A stretch of 37,071 nucleotides of DNA from Olavius algarvensis associated proteobacterium Delta 3. GTDB taxonomy: Bacteria; Desulfobacterota; Desulfobacteria; Desulfobacterales; CAFBRK01. Of this stretch, positions 23,286 to 32,787 are shown piece after piece (the stretch's first letter is position 1; each line of letters begins with the position of its first letter). Where the stretch lies: positions 1-37,071 of the forward strand of contig CAFBRK010000040.1 of NCBI GenBank assembly GCA_903231505.1, read 5' to 3'. The notes under the pieces were generated by a model. The model was not told the origin of the DNA and ran no database searches. It saw only the letters and a program-made list of their open reading frames with translations. Made by a program: the position numbers and the translations under genes.

Positions 23286-24296
23286 ATGAAACTTGACGAC
23301 AAACGTATCCTGGTCACCGGCGCCGACGGCTTCATCGGCTCCCATCTTGCAGAAACACTCGTGCGTGCCGGATGCAGCGTCCGTGCATTTGTCTTCTACA
23401 ACAGCTTTAATTCCTGGGGTTGGCTCGACCATTCACCGGGAGATATTCGAGAAGAGATTGAAATTTTCGCTGGAGATGTGAGAGATCCCCACGGCGTTCG
23501 AGCGGCCATGACGGGTTGTGACATCGTATTCCATCTGGCTGCGTTGATCGGTATTCCATTCTCCTACCATTCACCGGACGCATACGTCGACACCAATGTC
23601 AAAGGGACTCTGAATATTCTTCAAGCGGGCAGGGACCTCGGAATTGAAAAGATTGTGCATACATCCACCAGTGAAGTCTACGGCAGCGCCCAATTTGTCC
23701 CCATCACCGAAAAACATCCAATTAGCGCGCAATCGCCCTATGCGGCGACAAAGGTCGCAGCGGATCAGCTGGCCCTCTCGTTCTTTCGATCTTTCGAGAC
23801 CCCTGTTGCGATCATCCGGCCCTTTAATACCTATGGCCCTCGGCAGTCTGCCCGTGCGGTCATTCCCACCATCATCACCCAGATCGCATCCGGCAAACAA
23901 ACGATTCGGCTTGGGGCACTCCACCCGACCCGTGATTTTTCGTTCGTGCAGGATACCGTTCAGGGTTTCATCGCCATCGCCGAATCCGACCGGACAGTGG
24001 GCGAGGTTGTGAACATCGGCAGCAATTTTGAAATATCGATCGGCGAAATGGCCCGGGATATCGCGTCCGCCATGGACGCAGAGATCCAGATCGGTTCGGA
24101 TGAACGGCGCATCCGGCCTGAGAAAAGCGAGGTCGAGCGGCTCTGGGCAGACACCACCAAAGCCGGGGAGCTTGCCGGATGGCGGTCTGTCTACCAGGGT
24201 CGTGAGGGGTTTCGGAAGGGCATCCTGCAAACCGTGCAATGGTTTTCCGATCCACAACACCGTGCCGGCTACAAAACGGACATCTACAATGTCTGA
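23286..24296 (+). CDS. legB: LegB-type NAD-dependent 4,6-dehydratase
   Basis: LegB removes water from a GDP- or UDP-activated N-acetylglucosamine to give the 4-keto-6-deoxy sugar, the first step toward legionaminic acid. The 336-aa protein is an extended SDR: VTGADGFIGSHLAE (NAD-binding), the LegB hallmark FYNSFNSWGWLD, HLAALIGIPFSY, TSTSEVYGSAQ, the catalytic YAATK, and RPFNTYGPRQSARA. In Campylobacter the substrate is GDP-GlcNAc. The ATG is preceded at a distance by GAAGG. It overlaps legC by 8 nt, opening a tightly packed cluster. Confidence 0.92.
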   Translation: MKLDDKRILVTGADGFIGSHLAETLVRAGCSVRAFVFYNSFNSWGWLDHSPGDIREEIEIFAGDVRDPHGVRAAMTGCDIVFHLAALIGIPFSYHSPDAYVDTNVKGTLNILQAGRDLGIEKIVHTSTSEVYGSAQFVPITEKHPISAQSPYAATKVAADQLALSFFRSFETPVAIIRPFNTYGPRQSARAVIPTIITQIASGKQTIRLGALHPTRDFSFVQDTVQGFIAIAESDRTVGEVVNIGSNFEISIGEMARDIASAMDAEIQIGSDERRIRPEKSEVERLWADTTKAGELAGWRSVYQGREGFRKGILQTVQWFSDPQHRAGYKTDIYNV

Positions 24297-25455
24297 GCAA
24301 TCCATCGCGGAGAAGATTCTTCTGGCGATTCGGGCAACCTTGAATGGAACCGAGGGCCGGTTTTCCCTTCACGAACCCAAATTTTCAGAAAAAGAGTCGG
24401 TCTATGTACAGGACTGTATGGACTCGGGTTTTGTCTCCTCCGTGGGAAAATATGTGGACCGATTCGAACAGATGCTGGCCGAGTACACCGGTGTCCGGCG
24501 GGCCGTGGCGGTCGTCAATGGCACTTCCGCGCTTCACACCGCCCTGTCCCTGATGGGTGTCGGGCAGAATGACGAGGTCCTGGTGCCGGCCCTCACGTTT
24601 GTCGCCACGGCCAACGCCGTGACGTACACCGGCGGGCTTCCGCACTTCATCGACTGCGACGAAGAGACTCTTGGGGTCGATCCACTGAAACTCGAGAACT
24701 ATTTAGGCGACATTTGCCAAACCGGCACGCAGGGCTGCAAGAACCGGCTCACCGGGCGCCGCATCAAGGCGATCGTTGTTACCCACACATTCGGTCATCC
24801 GGTTGACCTGGACCCCATTGAGGATCTCTGCCGTCGTTTCGGCCTCGTGTTGATCGAGGACGCGGCCGAAGCCATCGGCAGCCTTTACAAAGGAAGCCAT
24901 GTCGGGAATCGAGGGGATCTGTCGATTCTCAGTTTCAACGGGAACAAAACCATTACCACCGGGGGCGGGGGGGCGTTACTTTGCAACGATGATGCCCTGG
25001 GGGATCTCGCCAAACACGTTACCACCACCGCGAAAGTCCCACACCCATGGTCCTATGTCCATGACCGGATCGGGTATAATTACCGGATGCCGAACATCAA
25101 CGCGGCATTGGGATGCGGGCAATTGGAGCAACTGCCGTCGTTCATCGAACGGAAGCGGTCCCTTGCCCGTCGTTATGCCGCAGCCTTCAAAGCCGTGCCC
25201 GCGGTCCGGTTCTTCCAGGAGCCGGAATATGCCCGAAGCAATTACTGGCTCAATGCCATACTTCTCGATACTTCCATTCAGGACTCTCGCGATGACGTAC
25301 TGACGCTCACGAACCGTCAGGGCATCATGACCCGTCCTGTCTGGACCCTGATGCACAAACTTCCCATGTACCAAAAGAACCCGAGGATGGATCTGACGAC
25401 TTCGGAAAGCATAGAGAAGCGGCTGATTAATATTCCCAGTAGTCCCATTTTATGA
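24289..25455 (+). CDS. legC: LegC-type PLP-dependent aminotransferase
   Basis: LegC transfers an amino group to C4 of the 4-keto sugar made by LegB. The 388-aa protein starts at ATG 24289, inside the end of legB; the longer upstream frame is a shadow of legB. It is a DegT/DnrJ/EryC1-type enzyme: FSLHEPKFSEKE, VNGTSALHTALSLMG, EVLVPALTFVATANAV, VIEDAAE-like LIEDAAEAIGS, and the Schiff-base lysine in FNGNKTITTGGGG. The C-terminus has NYRMPNINAALGCGQLEQL and ends KRLINIPSSPIL, typical of LegC. Its stop overlaps the next start as ATGA. Confidence 0.92.
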   Translation: MSEQSIAEKILLAIRATLNGTEGRFSLHEPKFSEKESVYVQDCMDSGFVSSVGKYVDRFEQMLAEYTGVRRAVAVVNGTSALHTALSLMGVGQNDEVLVPALTFVATANAVTYTGGLPHFIDCDEETLGVDPLKLENYLGDICQTGTQGCKNRLTGRRIKAIVVTHTFGHPVDLDPIEDLCRRFGLVLIEDAAEAIGSLYKGSHVGNRGDLSILSFNGNKTITTGGGGALLCNDDALGDLAKHVTTTAKVPHPWSYVHDRIGYNYRMPNINAALGCGQLEQLPSFIERKRSLARRYAAAFKAVPAVRFFQEPEYARSNYWLNAILLDTSIQDSRDDVLTLTNRQGIMTRPVWTLMHKLPMYQKNPRMDLTTSESIEKRLINIPSSPIL

Positions 25456-26063
25456 AAACCGACATTATCCTCATCGGCGGCGGGGGCCATTGCAAGGCCT
25501 GCATCGATGTGATCGAACAGACCCGTCAGTTTCATATTGCGGGAATCATCGACCGGCGCGGGCGGATTGGTGAGCATGTGCTGGGTTACCCCATCGTGGC
25601 TGCCGACGATGATCTACCGGTCCTGGTACGGAATAATTGCCTATTTCTGGTGACGATCGGCCAGATAAAAAGCCCGGAAAAACGGACTCAAATCTATGAA
25701 TCCATCCGGGAAGCCGACGGAAAATTCGCCACCGTGGTGTCACCCCTGGCGTACGTCTCACCGCATGCACGGATTGGGGAAGGTACCATTGTGATGCATC
25801 ATGCCCTCGTGAATGCCGGCGCGACGATTGCCGACAACTGCATCATTAATTCAAAGGCGCTCATCGAACATGATGCGGTGATTGCCGACCACTGTCATAT
25901 TTCTACCGGCGCCCGGGTCAACGGGGGAGTCCAGATCGATGAGGGGGTATTTTTTGGAAGCGGTGCTGTTGCCCGTGAGTCCGTTAACATCGGAAAGAGG
26001 GCGTTTATTGGAGCGAATCAGACGATTACTGAGAATGTTCGCGCAAATCAGGTTGTTACATAG
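25452..26063 (+). CDS. legH: NeuD/PglD-like sugar N-acetyltransferase, probable LegH
   Basis: The 203-aa protein likely acetylates the new 4-amino group, giving the diacetamido intermediate. The N-terminal Rossmann-like part has ILIGGGGHCKACIDVI, typical of the NeuD/PglD family, and the C-terminal half is a left-handed beta helix of hexapeptide repeats (ARIGEGTIVMHHALVNAGA, IADNCIINSKALIEHD, VIADHCHISTGARVNGG). The catalytic base is expected in IEHDAVI. Its place between legC and legI supports the LegH role. It overlaps legC by 4 nt and is followed by legI after 3 nt. Confidence 0.87.
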   Translation: MKTDIILIGGGGHCKACIDVIEQTRQFHIAGIIDRRGRIGEHVLGYPIVAADDDLPVLVRNNCLFLVTIGQIKSPEKRTQIYESIREADGKFATVVSPLAYVSPHARIGEGTIVMHHALVNAGATIADNCIINSKALIEHDAVIADHCHISTGARVNGGVQIDEGVFFGSGAVARESVNIGKRAFIGANQTITENVRANQVVT

Positions 26064-26066
26064 GGT

Positions 26067-27086
26067 ATGACAGAACCGGGTCAAGAATACACGCGGACCT
26101 TTGTCGTCGCAGAGGCCGGGGTCAATCACAACGGTCGGATGGGGCTTGCAGAAGCCTTGGTGGATGCGGCGGCCTCGGTTGGGGCGGACGCCGTGAAGTT
26201 TCAGACCTTTACACCCGAAACCCTGGTCACCAGAACCTCGGAAAAAGCGGATTACCAAAAGGAGACCACGGGTGCGAAGGAAACCCAATACGAGATGCTC
26301 GCAAAACTCGTTCTCGACGACCCAGCCCATCGCAGACTGATCGCTCGCTGCCGGCAACGGAATATCCGGTTTATGTCTTCGCCTTTCAGCGTCGAAGACG
26401 TCGAATATCTCCATGGACTGGGTCTGGATCTGTTCAAAATACCGTCGGGGGAGATTACCAATCTGCCATACCTTCGAAAGATCGGCGCCTTGCGCAAAGA
26501 GATCATCTTGTCGACGGGTATGGCGGAGATGCACGAAGTCGAAGATGCCGTCGGTGTTCTGACGGCAGCCGGTGCAAACATGGAGCACCTTACACTTCTC
26601 CATTGTACGAGCGCCTATCCGACACCTTTCGAAGACGTCAACCTGCGGGCCATGAAAACCCTCAAAGAGAAATTTGCAATCCCTGTCGGACTCTCGGACC
26701 ACACGCTCGGCATCGAAGCGTCTGTGGCCGCTGTGGCCCTGGGTGCGGCCGTCATCGAAAAGCATTTAACCCTTGATAAAACGATGGAAGGCCCCGATCA
26801 CCGCGCTTCTCTCGATCCGGCAGAGTTTTCGGACATGGTCGAAGCGATTCGAAATGTCGAGCGGGCGCTTGGAGACGGTGTCAAGCGGCCACGGAAAAGT
26901 GAGCGCGACACCCGAAAAGCTGCCCGGAAAAGCATTGTGGCAAGACGGCCGATCCACAAGGGCGAGGTCTTCACGGAAGAGAATCTGACGACCCGACGAC
27001 CGGAAACCGGGATCTCTCCCATGCAGTGGGACAACGTGATCGGCGTGGTTTCTCAAAGGGACTACCGGAAGGACGAACCGATATGA
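26067..27086 (+). CDS. legI: LegI/NeuB-type nonulosonate synthase
   Basis: This enzyme condenses the 6-carbon sugar with phosphoenolpyruvate to form legionaminic acid. The 339-aa protein has the NeuB barrel: VVAEAGVNHNGRMGLAEALV, DAVKFQTFTPE, FMSSPFSVEDVEYL, LFKIPSGEITNLPYL, ILSTGMAEMHEVEDAV, HCTSAYPTPFEDVNLRAM, VGLSDHTLG and IEKHLTLDKTMEGPDH. Residues 280-339 are a SAF (antifreeze-like) domain: RKSIVARRPIHKGE, EENLTTRRPE. Genes around it make legionaminate more likely than sialate or pseudaminate. The next gene overlaps it by ATGA. Confidence 0.94.
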   Translation: MTEPGQEYTRTFVVAEAGVNHNGRMGLAEALVDAAASVGADAVKFQTFTPETLVTRTSEKADYQKETTGAKETQYEMLAKLVLDDPAHRRLIARCRQRNIRFMSSPFSVEDVEYLHGLGLDLFKIPSGEITNLPYLRKIGALRKEIILSTGMAEMHEVEDAVGVLTAAGANMEHLTLLHCTSAYPTPFEDVNLRAMKTLKEKFAIPVGLSDHTLGIEASVAAVALGAAVIEKHLTLDKTMEGPDHRASLDPAEFSDMVEAIRNVERALGDGVKRPRKSERDTRKAARKSIVARRPIHKGEVFTEENLTTRRPETGISPMQWDNVIGVVSQRDYRKDEPI

Positions 27087-28267
27087 AGCGGCGTAAGATA
27101 TGCGCGGTCACCGGCAGCCGGGCTGAATACGACCTGCTTGTACCCCTGCTCAAGATGATCGATGCAGACGCTGATTTGAGGCTCCAGCTCGTGGTCACGG
27201 GAATGCATCTTTCACCGGCATTTGGCCTAACAGTCCGCGGGATGGAGGCGGACGGGCTTGTCGTGGAACGGACCTGTGACATGCTCCTCTCTTCGGACAC
27301 ACCGGTCGGCGTCACCAAATCGATGGGGGTCGGGATGATCGGCTTTGCCGACATCTTTGACGATCTCCGCCCCGACATGGTCCTGGTACTCGGCGACCGG
27401 TTCGAAATCTTCGCGGCCGCTGCAGCCGCGTTCATGGCCGGCATTCCGGTGGCTCACCTTCACGGCGGTGAGATTACCGAAGGGGCTCTGGATGAAGGAC
27501 TCCGCCATGCCATCACCAAGATGAGCCATCTGCATTTTACCAGCACGGAATCCTACCGGCAGCGTGTCATTCAACTCGGGGAAGATCCGGATTGCGTGTT
27601 CAACGTAGGTGCCGTCGGTGTCGAGAACATTCGCAACACTCAATTTCCCGGCAGACAGGCGCTTGAAAAGCGTATCGGATTCGACCTTCGGCAGCCCTTC
27701 CTGATCGTGACCTATCATCCGGAAACAGTCGCACTCGCGAATACGCTTGCCGACGCCCGGCATCTGCTCGAATCCCTCGAGGATCTCGAAGACATTCGGA
27801 TCATTTTCACCGGGTCCAATGCCGATGCCCGGGGTCGTGCCATGAACCGGCTCATCCGTGAATTCGTCGATGACCATCATGACCGGTCGGTGTTTTTCGA
27901 ATCCATGGGCCAGCACGCCTATCTGGGGGCTGCCCGGTTCGCTGCCGCCGTGGTCGGCAATTCTTCGAGCGGAATCATCGAAATTCCCAGCCTCGGGGTG
28001 CCGACGGTAAACATCGGGGGCAGGCAGAAGGGCAGAATCCGGGCCCATAGCGTGATTGACTGCCCACCCCGGAAAGAGGCCATCCAGAATTCGATTCGGC
28101 AGGCGCTTTCAGAAGAATTCAAACAGACTTTGGAAGACGTTCGGAACCCCTACGAGCAGGCCGACACGAAGGATCGCATCCGAATGGTCCTGAAAACAGC
28201 CGACCTGGCATCGATCAGACAAAAATCTTTCCACGACCTTGCAGTGGATGCAACAGATCGTGAGTGA
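27083..28267 (+). CDS. legG: LegG/NeuC-type hydrolysing nucleotide-sugar 2-epimerase
   Basis: The enzyme removes the nucleotide and inverts C2, giving the free 2,4-diacetamido-2,4,6-trideoxymannose for LegI. The 394-aa protein from ATG 27083 (the frame upstream lies within legI) has ICAVTGSRAEYDLL, MVLVLGDRFEIFAAAAAAF, AHLHGGEITEGALDEGLRHA, TYHPETVA, and VVGNSSSGIIEIPSLGVPTV with GRQKGR, the NeuC substrate and allosteric signatures. In Campylobacter the substrate carries GDP. It is followed after 3 nt by the PtmE-like gene. Confidence 0.93.
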   Translation: MKRRKICAVTGSRAEYDLLVPLLKMIDADADLRLQLVVTGMHLSPAFGLTVRGMEADGLVVERTCDMLLSSDTPVGVTKSMGVGMIGFADIFDDLRPDMVLVLGDRFEIFAAAAAAFMAGIPVAHLHGGEITEGALDEGLRHAITKMSHLHFTSTESYRQRVIQLGEDPDCVFNVGAVGVENIRNTQFPGRQALEKRIGFDLRQPFLIVTYHPETVALANTLADARHLLESLEDLEDIRIIFTGSNADARGRAMNRLIREFVDDHHDRSVFFESMGQHAYLGAARFAAAVVGNSSSGIIEIPSLGVPTVNIGGRQKGRIRAHSVIDCPPRKEAIQNSIRQALSEEFKQTLEDVRNPYEQADTKDRIRMVLKTADLASIRQKSFHDLAVDATDRE

Positions 28268-28270
28268 ATC

Positions 28271-29320
28271 ATGACGGATTGGAAATCGGTTCTTATCAAC
28301 CCCTCATCTTCGATCCTTGACGCCATGCGGATTATCGACCAGGGGGGGCTTCAGATCGGCCTGGTGGCCGATGGGGAAGGGCATCTGATCGGAACGTTGA
28401 CCGACGGAGACATTCGGCGGGCCATTCTCGGCGATCTCTCTCTCGAATTGCCGGTTGAAACGATCATGTCCCGCCATCCCGTCACCGTGGGCCCCAACCT
28501 GTCGAAGAATCAGATCATCGCTCTGATGCGTCGGGAAGACCTTCGGCAGATCCCGGTTGTCGACGACCGGGGACACCTGGTGGATCTCAAAATTCTGATC
28601 CGTCTTCTGGAGACCGGGCATCGCGACAATCTTGTTCTGCTGATGGCCGGAGGCACGGGAAACCGGTTGCGGCCACTAACAGAGGAATGCCCCAAACCGC
28701 TGCTCAAAGTGGGCGGTAAGCCGATTCTCGAGACGCTGATTCAAAATTTCAAGAAGCAGGGGTTCACGAACTTTTACATCTCCACCCACTACAAGGCGGA
28801 AATGATTGAGAGCTATTTCGGCAGCGGGGAAGACCATGGGGTTACGATTCATTATATCCGGGAAAAAGAGCAACTCGGTACAGCCGGAGCCCTCAGCCTT
28901 TTGACGGCACCCGCCGATGAACCGATCATCGTCATGAATGGGGACGTCTTGACAAACGTCGATTTCAACCGGGTGCTCGATTTTCACCTCGAGGCCGGAG
29001 CCACTGCCACTATGTGTGTCCGAAAATACGAATTTCAGGTCCCGTTTGGGGTTGTCCATATCGAGGGAGACTCCCTCAAAGACATCAAAGAGAAGCCGGT
29101 TCAATCCTTCTTTGTCAATGCCGGTATCTATGCCCTCGCCCCGGAAGTTCTGTCAATGGTTCCCAAGAATCAATTTCTAGATATGCCGGATGTGTTCAGT
29201 CTACTGATGGAACAAGAGAAAAAAGTTGTTACGTTTCCGCTACACGAATACTGGATGGATATCGGCCAAAAGAGCGATTTCGATCAGGCCAATGGCGATT
29301 TCAGTGATATTTTCAGCTGA
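28271..29320 (+). CDS. CBS-domain sugar-1-phosphate nucleotidyltransferase (PtmE-like)
   Basis: The 349-aa protein has an N-terminal CBS pair (residues 1-115: LIGTLTDGDIRRAILG, IMSRHPVTVGP, IPVVDDRGHLVDL) followed by a sugar nucleotidyltransferase domain with the signature MAGGTGNRLRPLT, ECPKPLLKVGGKPIL, VMNGDVLTNVDF and VNAGIYALAPEV. This architecture matches Campylobacter PtmE, the glucosamine-1-phosphate guanylyltransferase that supplies the GDP sugar for legionaminate. The neighbouring leg genes support the same role. A 193-nt gap follows, the largest in the cluster after legB. Confidence 0.9.
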   Translation: MTDWKSVLINPSSSILDAMRIIDQGGLQIGLVADGEGHLIGTLTDGDIRRAILGDLSLELPVETIMSRHPVTVGPNLSKNQIIALMRREDLRQIPVVDDRGHLVDLKILIRLLETGHRDNLVLLMAGGTGNRLRPLTEECPKPLLKVGGKPILETLIQNFKKQGFTNFYISTHYKAEMIESYFGSGEDHGVTIHYIREKEQLGTAGALSLLTAPADEPIIVMNGDVLTNVDFNRVLDFHLEAGATATMCVRKYEFQVPFGVVHIEGDSLKDIKEKPVQSFFVNAGIYALAPEVLSMVPKNQFLDMPDVFSLLMEQEKKVVTFPLHEYWMDIGQKSDFDQANGDFSDIFS

Positions 29321-29513
29321 GTCATCCCGGTCGCATCCAGTCCCATTCCGTTCTGTTAAATCATTGATCGAAAACGATGTGCCATATTGGACGAACGGGC
29401 TCGACGGCATGCGATTCTTCTGCTGTCGGCAATGGTTGTCGGTTCAATCCTGTTGACGTTCAGCGGCCATCTTCATTAATGACCGACCGGAACACTCCGA
29501 TGGAGACAATTCA

Positions 29514-30710
29514 ATGATATACTGCACACGATGCGTACTGCCGGAAACTCATGACACGATTATGTTCGATGATGACGGGGTTTGCAGCGTATGCCGTCAG
29601 ATCGATTACCGGGACGAGGAGATTGATTGGGCCGAGCGGCGGAAGATGCTTGATGAATTGATTGAGCCGTACCGGGAAAAGGGCAACTACGACTGCATCA
29701 TCCCCTTCAGCGGCGGCAAGGACAGCACCTTTCAACTCTGGTTCGCCGTGAGGGAGCTGAAGCTCAAACCGCTGGTGGTCCGGTTCGACCACTGGGGATA
29801 CCGGCCTCTGGTGGCGGAAAACAACACCCGCACGTTCAAGATCCTGGGGGTCGATGTCCTGACGTTTCAGCCCAACTGGCATGTCGTCCGTGAACTGATG
29901 CTGGAGTCGCTGACGCGGCGCGGCGATTTTTGCTGGCACTGCCACACCGGCGTTTACGCGCACACCATGCAGATCGCGCTTCGCTACGAAACGCCATTGA
30001 TACTCTGGGGGGAGTCCCTGGCGGAATACGCGTCCTGGTACTCCTATGACGAATTTGAAGAGGTGGATGAAAAACGATTCAACCGGGCGATGAACCAGGG
30101 CATGACGGCAGACGACATGTACGAATTCCTCGGAGGCCGCGTGAGCCGAAGAGACCTTTACCCGTTTGCCTACCCACGCCGGAAAGATCTGATGAGAATC
30201 AAGTGCCGCTCCATCTGCCTTGGGAACTACATTAAGTGGGACACCCGGAAGCAGGTCGATATCATCAAAAAGGAACTTGGATGGAAAGGACAGCCGGTGG
30301 AAGGCATCCCCTTTGAATACTGGGATTACGAGAAGATCGAGTGCCAGTTCCAGGGTGTTCGGGACTACTGCAAGTTTATCAAGCGGGGGTATGGTCGCGT
30401 CGAACACCTTGCCGGTATCGACATCCGCAACAACCGAATGTCCCGAGAGAAAGCCTGGGAACTCTGCGAACAGTTTCGAGGCCTCCGGCCGGCATCCCTG
30501 GACAGGTTCCTGGAATTTCTTCAGATCACCGAAACGGAGTTCATGGAAATCCTGGCCACCCATGCCGTGCACCCCTGGAAGACGGATCCGGAGAACATGG
30601 GGGATGGTGAGGCGCTGCCGGACATGGAGCAATGGGATCGAATCCGGGTCGACGAACCGCCGGTGGGCCCCCCACGGGACGCCGGCGGCAAGCTGCGAAA
30701 GTATTTATGA
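29514..30710 (+). CDS. N-acetyl sugar amidotransferase (WbpG/PseA/WbuX family)
   Basis: This 398-aa ATP-pyrophosphatase-type enzyme turns an N-acetyl group of a sugar into an acetamidino group, using ammonia from a HisH/HisF pair. It has paired cysteines MIYCTRCVLPET and CSVCR at the N-terminus, the P-loop PFSGGKDSTFQLWF near residue 65, and DFCWHCHTGVYA, which may bind zinc with the first pair. Family members are WbpG (Pseudomonas), PseA and PtmG-like proteins (Campylobacter). GGAG lies 9 nt before the ATG. hisH follows with an ATGA overlap, so they are expressed together. Confidence 0.92.
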   Translation: MIYCTRCVLPETHDTIMFDDDGVCSVCRQIDYRDEEIDWAERRKMLDELIEPYREKGNYDCIIPFSGGKDSTFQLWFAVRELKLKPLVVRFDHWGYRPLVAENNTRTFKILGVDVLTFQPNWHVVRELMLESLTRRGDFCWHCHTGVYAHTMQIALRYETPLILWGESLAEYASWYSYDEFEEVDEKRFNRAMNQGMTADDMYEFLGGRVSRRDLYPFAYPRRKDLMRIKCRSICLGNYIKWDTRKQVDIIKKELGWKGQPVEGIPFEYWDYEKIECQFQGVRDYCKFIKRGYGRVEHLAGIDIRNNRMSREKAWELCEQFRGLRPASLDRFLEFLQITETEFMEILATHAVHPWKTDPENMGDGEALPDMEQWDRIRVDEPPVGPPRDAGGKLRKYL

Positions 30711-31327
30711 TCGCCATCATCGATTACGGCATGGGCAACGTGCGGTCTGTTTTCAATGCGCTGGATTTTGTCGGTCGGGACGCCCGGATCACGAGTGACC
30801 AAACCCAGATCGACCGGGCGAGCCATATCATTCTGCCCGGTGTCGGTTCGTTCGGGGATGCCATGCGCAACCTCAGGGAACGGCACCTGGACGACATCCT
30901 CACCGTGCAGGTCGCAGAGAAGGGAAAACCGATTCTCGGCATCTGCCTCGGATTGCAGATCATGGCCCGGGTCAGCGAAGAGCACGGAAGACACGAAGGG
31001 CTTGGGTGGTTCGATGCCGAGGTCCGCCGTTTTCAGTTCGACGAAGCCGGTCTCAAGATCCCCCACGTGGGCTGGAACGATATCCATCTGCAGATCGAAC
31101 ACCCGATCTTTGCCAATTTAAAAGAAGCGGAACGGTCTTTTTATTTCGTTCACAGCTATCACGTTGTCTGCCGCGGCAATCTGTACGTCGCCGCGACCTG
31201 CCGGTACGGCTTCGACTTCGCCTGCGCCATCGCCAGGGACAACATCGTAGCCACACAGTTCCATCCTGAAAAAAGCCAGGACAACGGCATTCAGGTGATC
31301 GAGAACTTCGTAAATTGGAAGCCGTGA
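30707..31327 (+). CDS. hisH: HisH2-type glutamine amidotransferase subunit
   Basis: The 206-aa product is the glutaminase subunit that feeds ammonia to a partner. It starts at ATG 30707, overlapping the previous stop, with IIDYGMGNVRSVFNAL. It has LPGVGSFGDAM, the nucleophilic Cys in GICLGLQIMA, and the His and Glu of the triad in TQFHPEKSQ, so glutaminase activity should be intact. No histidine genes other than hisH/hisF are present, so this pair serves the sugar amidotransferase rather than histidine synthesis (as HisH2/HisF2 with WbpG in Pseudomonas). A 44-nt gap with a CCCGT-AAA-ACGGG hairpin separates it from the radical SAM gene. Confidence 0.93.
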   Translation: MIAIIDYGMGNVRSVFNALDFVGRDARITSDQTQIDRASHIILPGVGSFGDAMRNLRERHLDDILTVQVAEKGKPILGICLGLQIMARVSEEHGRHEGLGWFDAEVRRFQFDEAGLKIPHVGWNDIHLQIEHPIFANLKEAERSFYFVHSYHVVCRGNLYVAATCRYGFDFACAIARDNIVATQFHPEKSQDNGIQVIENFVNWKP

Positions 31328-31371
31328 TCCCGTAAAACGGGTGCGGAACCGCAAAACAGCAAGGGAGCACG

Positions 31372-32763
31372 ATGTGCGTTTTACTGGTTATCTACGACAA
31401 TGACTCGTATATTCACTGGTTCCCCCAAGGAATGGCCTACATCGCCGCGGTACTGAAACGGAGCGGCCATGATGTTGAAATTTACAATCAGGACATCCAT
31501 CACTACCCTGACGAGCACCTGACCCGGTACCTGGATAGCCATCGGTTCGACGCTGTGGGGCTGAGCTTTGTGGCCGGCTATTATCAATACCGGAAGGCGT
31601 TAGCCATATCCGAAGCAATCAACCGTTCGTCTCAAAGACCGCTTTACATCCTTGGCGGGCACGGCCCGGCACCCGAACCGGAATTTTTTCTGAAAAAGAC
31701 CGGTGCCGATGTCATTGTCATGGGGGAGGGGGAAGACACTGTCATCGAGCTGATGGACGCCGTGGGCGCCGGACGCTCCCTCGACGGCGTATTGGGCATT
31801 GCCTACCGCGAAAACGGACGGTGCGTGGTAAACGAGCGGAGGCCGTTGATTCAGGATATCGATGCAATTCCGTTCCCGGCCTACGAGATGTTCCCCATGG
31901 AGACATACCGTCTTTTGCGCCTGCCCCATTGTACGAACGGGGATTTTATTATCCCCATCCTGTCGGGCCGGGGGTGTACTTTCCGCTGCAATTTTTGCTA
32001 CCGGATGGATGAGGGATTCCGCCCGAGGAGTTCCGAATCGATCGTGGAAGAAATCAAGATGCTGAAGAAAAATTACGGCATTACCTACATTGCATTTGCC
32101 GACGAGCTGTTGATGTCTTCCAAGAAGCGAACGATCGAAATATGCGAGGCGTTCCTGAAAGAGGATCTGAGAATTAAATGGGATTGCAACGGCCGCCTGA
32201 ATTACGCCACGAAAGAGGTGCTGGATGTGATGAAGCAGGCCGGGTGCGTCTACATTAACTACGGCATCGAAGCCTTCGACGACGAAATTCTGAAGGTGAT
32301 GAAAAAGGGACTGACAACCCGGCAAATTGTCCGGGGCATCGAGGCGACATTGGAGGCTGGCATTACACCAGCCTCGAACATCATTTTCGGAAACATTGGA
32401 GAGAACCGGCAGACCCTTCAGAAAGGCCTTGAGTTCCTTCTACAGTACCACGCCGAGGACGCAGAGATGAGAACTATCCGGCCGGTCACGCCCTATCCGG
32501 GCTCCGATCTCTATTATTACGCGATTGAACAGGGGTTGCTCAAAGACTGTAGGGATTTTTACGAAAACAAGCATCTGAATTCCGATCTGCTGGCAGTGAA
32601 TTTTACAGAACTCAGCGATGAAGAATACTATGAGGCGCTCCTCGATGCAAACAGCATTTTGATACGCAACTACTATGAAAACCGGACGAAGGGGACGCTG
32701 CGCCAGGCCGAAGATTTGTATCGCAACAAAAACGATTCTTTTCGGGGTTTCCGCCAGTCATGA
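31372..32763 (+). CDS. B12-binding radical SAM protein
   Basis: The 463-aa protein has an N-terminal cobalamin-binding-like domain (residues 1-140: GMAYIAAVLKRSGHDVEIYN, GLSFVAGYYQYRKAL, ILGGHGPAPEPEFFL, VIVMGEGEDTVIELMDA) and a radical SAM domain with the 4Fe-4S motif GCTFRCNFCYRMD (CX3CX2C) near residue 205. The core continues with FADELLMSSKKR, WDCNGRLNY and NYGIEAFDDEILKVM. The usual DxHxxG of the B12 domain is not clear. Such class B enzymes methylate or rearrange carbon or nitrogen centres. Its location between hisH and hisF suggests it modifies the same sugar. AAGGGAG lies 7 nt before the ATG. Confidence 0.9.
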   Translation: MCVLLVIYDNDSYIHWFPQGMAYIAAVLKRSGHDVEIYNQDIHHYPDEHLTRYLDSHRFDAVGLSFVAGYYQYRKALAISEAINRSSQRPLYILGGHGPAPEPEFFLKKTGADVIVMGEGEDTVIELMDAVGAGRSLDGVLGIAYRENGRCVVNERRPLIQDIDAIPFPAYEMFPMETYRLLRLPHCTNGDFIIPILSGRGCTFRCNFCYRMDEGFRPRSSESIVEEIKMLKKNYGITYIAFADELLMSSKKRTIEICEAFLKEDLRIKWDCNGRLNYATKEVLDVMKQAGCVYINYGIEAFDDEILKVMKKGLTTRQIVRGIEATLEAGITPASNIIFGNIGENRQTLQKGLEFLLQYHAEDAEMRTIRPVTPYPGSDLYYYAIEQGLLKDCRDFYENKHLNSDLLAVNFTELSDEEYYEALLDANSILIRNYYENRTKGTLRQAEDLYRNKNDSFRGFRQS

Positions 32764-32787
32764 AGCGGATGTGCGGATTGCGCTGAA

